Shown here piece by piece: positions 6,714 through 7,482 of a DNA stretch of 7,482 nt; the stretch's first letter is position 1; each line of letters begins with the position of its first letter. The notes beneath the pieces were generated by a model that saw only the letters and a list, made by a program, of their open reading frames with translations, searched no databases and was not told where the DNA came from. The position numbers and the translations under genes were made by a program. The DNA is from Hyphomicrobiales bacterium (GTDB lineage: Bacteria > Pseudomonadota > Alphaproteobacteria > Rhizobiales > HXMU1428-3): NCBI GenBank assembly GCA_021775385.1, contig JAJFHW010000219.1, forward strand, positions 1 to 7,482, given 5' to 3'.

Positions 6714-6718
6714 AAGGA
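6714..6718 (+). promoter_or_regulatory. Ribosome-binding site deciding the DUF1348 start
   Basis: AAGGA lies seven bases before the ATG at 6726. The in-frame TTG at 6693 has no such site and would add eleven residues absent from the family as I know it, so ATG is chosen. Confidence 0.7.
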
Positions 6719-6725
6719 ATTTATC

Positions 6726-7202
6726 ATGTCACGCCCTCCTCTGCCTCCTTTCACAAAACAAAGCGCCATTGAAAAAGTAAGAGCCGCCGAAGATGGATGG
6801 AACAGTAAAAATCCAGAAAAAGTCTCTCTCGCTTACACTGAGCAAAGCATCTGGCGAAACAGATCGACATTTCTAAAAGGGAGAGCTGAGATCATCGATT
6901 TTCTAACTAACAAATGGAAAAAAGAACAAGACTATCGGTTGATTAAGGAATTATGGGCTTTTAGCGAAAATCGCATTGCCGTTCGCTTTGCTTATGAATG
7001 GCATGACAATCAAAAAAATTGGTTTCGCTCTTATGGCAATGAAAACTGGGAATTCAATGAGGAAGGCCTCATGCAATGGCGCATTGCCAGCATTAATGAC
7101 CTGGCCATTCCTGAAAGCCATAGAAAGTTTTTTTGGCAAACAGATCTAAACAATGGCCGCAGGCCAAACGATCATCCAAGCCTTTCGGATCTTTCACTAT
7201 AA
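6726..7202 (+). CDS. DUF1348 family protein (NTF2/SnoaL-like fold)
   Basis: This is a 158-residue cytoplasmic protein of the DUF1348 family, placed in the NTF2-like superfamily; no reaction is firmly known to me. It has the typical start [10 protein letters not shown] and [18 protein letters not shown] (about 22-39). The family core follows: [47 protein letters not shown] and RIASINDL, ending [10 protein letters not shown]. Length is normal. NTF2-like proteins form a cone-shaped pocket for small hydrophobic molecules, so it may bind or convert a small compound, possibly the TetR ligand; that is inference. It is the first gene of a two-gene operon with the FMN protein 46 bases downstream, and it is divergent from TetR. 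Confidence 0.92.
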   Translation: MSRPPLPPFTKQSAIEKVRAAEDGWNSKNPEKVSLAYTEQSIWRNRSTFLKGRAEIIDFLTNKWKKEQDYRLIKELWAFSENRIAVRFAYEWHDNQKNWFRSYGNENWEFNEEGLMQWRIASINDLAIPESHRKFFWQTDLNNGRRPNDHPSLSDLSL

Positions 7203-7235
7203 AACCTGCAAGCTCAGAAATGAACTCTCTATTAT

Positions 7236-7242
7236 AAGGAGG
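7236..7242 (+). promoter_or_regulatory. Strong ribosome-binding site of the PNPOx-like gene
   Basis: AAGGAGG lies six bases before the ATG at 7249, a near-ideal Shine-Dalgarno sequence that fixes the start of the truncated gene. Confidence 0.8.
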
Positions 7243-7248
7243 CTTTAA

Positions 7249-7482
7249 ATGGCACGCGCATTTGCAAAACTAGCATTCACCCCAATTGTTCAAGCAATAC
7301 AAAAACAACAAGGATCAGCTGAAGCTTATCAAAAATTTTTAGAAGACGAAGCCGAAGAAGCCAATCAACTCACAAACAGAGAAATAGAATTTATTTCTGA
7401 AAGAGATGGTTTCTATCAATCATCCATATCTGAAACCAATTGGCCGTACGTCCAATTCCGTGGCGGCCCCAAAGGCTTCTTG
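7249..7482 (+). CDS. Pyridoxamine 5'-phosphate oxidase-related FMN-binding protein, 3' partial
   Basis: The first 78 codons are visible, with no stop before the window ends. The protein begins MARAFAKLAFTPIVQAIQ, continues through a helical, charged stretch (SAEAYQKFLEDEAEEA), and reaches FISERDGFYQSSISET followed by WPYVQFRGGPKGFL. The last segment is the start of the split-barrel FMN-binding fold as found in PNPOx-like proteins ('SETGWPYVQFRGGP' type). Members of this group are flavin proteins of mostly unknown substrate; this subgroup is not the PdxH enzyme of vitamin B6 synthesis. It lies 46 bases after DUF1348 on the same strand and is probably under the same TetR control. The flavin-binding residues lie mainly outside the window, so cofactor use is inferred from the family. 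Confidence 0.85.
   Translation, partial: MARAFAKLAFTPIVQAIQKQQGSAEAYQKFLEDEAEEANQLTNREIEFISERDGFYQSSISETNWPYVQFRGGPKGFL

Noticed and set aside
6693..6725. TTG start adding eleven residues to DUF1348
   Set aside because: No ribosome-binding site before TTG, whereas AAGGA is well placed for the ATG at 6726, which gives the family's normal N-terminus.
6951..7139. 62-codon open frame on the - strand inside DUF1348
   Set aside because: Antisense shadow of a conserved DUF1348 core; no ribosome-binding site or domain recognised.

Overview
The window carries eight protein genes: six complete, and one cut at each edge. There are no RNA genes, mobile elements or CRISPR arrays that I can see. The base composition is rather AT-rich. 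The protein families point to an alphaproteobacterium: a DUF442 domain fused to sulfide:quinone oxidoreductase, an Rrf2 regulator with NsrR/RirA-type cysteine spacing, and a DUF1348 gene next to a TetR gene. I cannot name the genus.

Left block (1-3869, + strand). This looks like one sulfur operon: the end of a DUF442-type II SQR fusion, a SulP anion transporter with a STAS domain, and a 1-Cys (Prx6-type) peroxiredoxin. SQR would oxidise sulfide and feed electrons to quinone. The DUF442 part could handle the sulfane sulfur, SulP could move a sulfur oxyanion, and the peroxiredoxin could deal with peroxides or persulfide stress. This joint role is inferred from family functions and tight spacing. 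The operon promoter and most of the DUF442 domain lie outside the window.

Middle (3870-5894). A 12-bp hairpin separates the operon from a convergent Rrf2 regulator on the - strand and probably ends transcription from both sides. The Rrf2 gene has a perfect 7-1-7 palindrome over its likely -10 box, which suggests autoregulation. It is also a candidate regulator of the sulfur operon, but the window does not contain the promoter needed to test that. Next, also on the - strand, is a patatin-like phospholipase predicted to be a lipoprotein.

Right block (5895-7482). A TetR repressor is divergent from a DUF1348 (NTF2-like) gene. A pyridoxamine-phosphate-oxidase-like FMN protein follows and runs off the right edge. 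The 237-bp divergent region has a 12-bp palindrome and two degenerate copies of it, placed over the start regions of both promoters. This is a typical layout for a TetR repressor controlling itself and a small two-gene operon. No intergenic stretch exceeds 300 bases. I see no clearly new system; the most informative points are the truncated fusion gene and the two regulator-operator arrangements.
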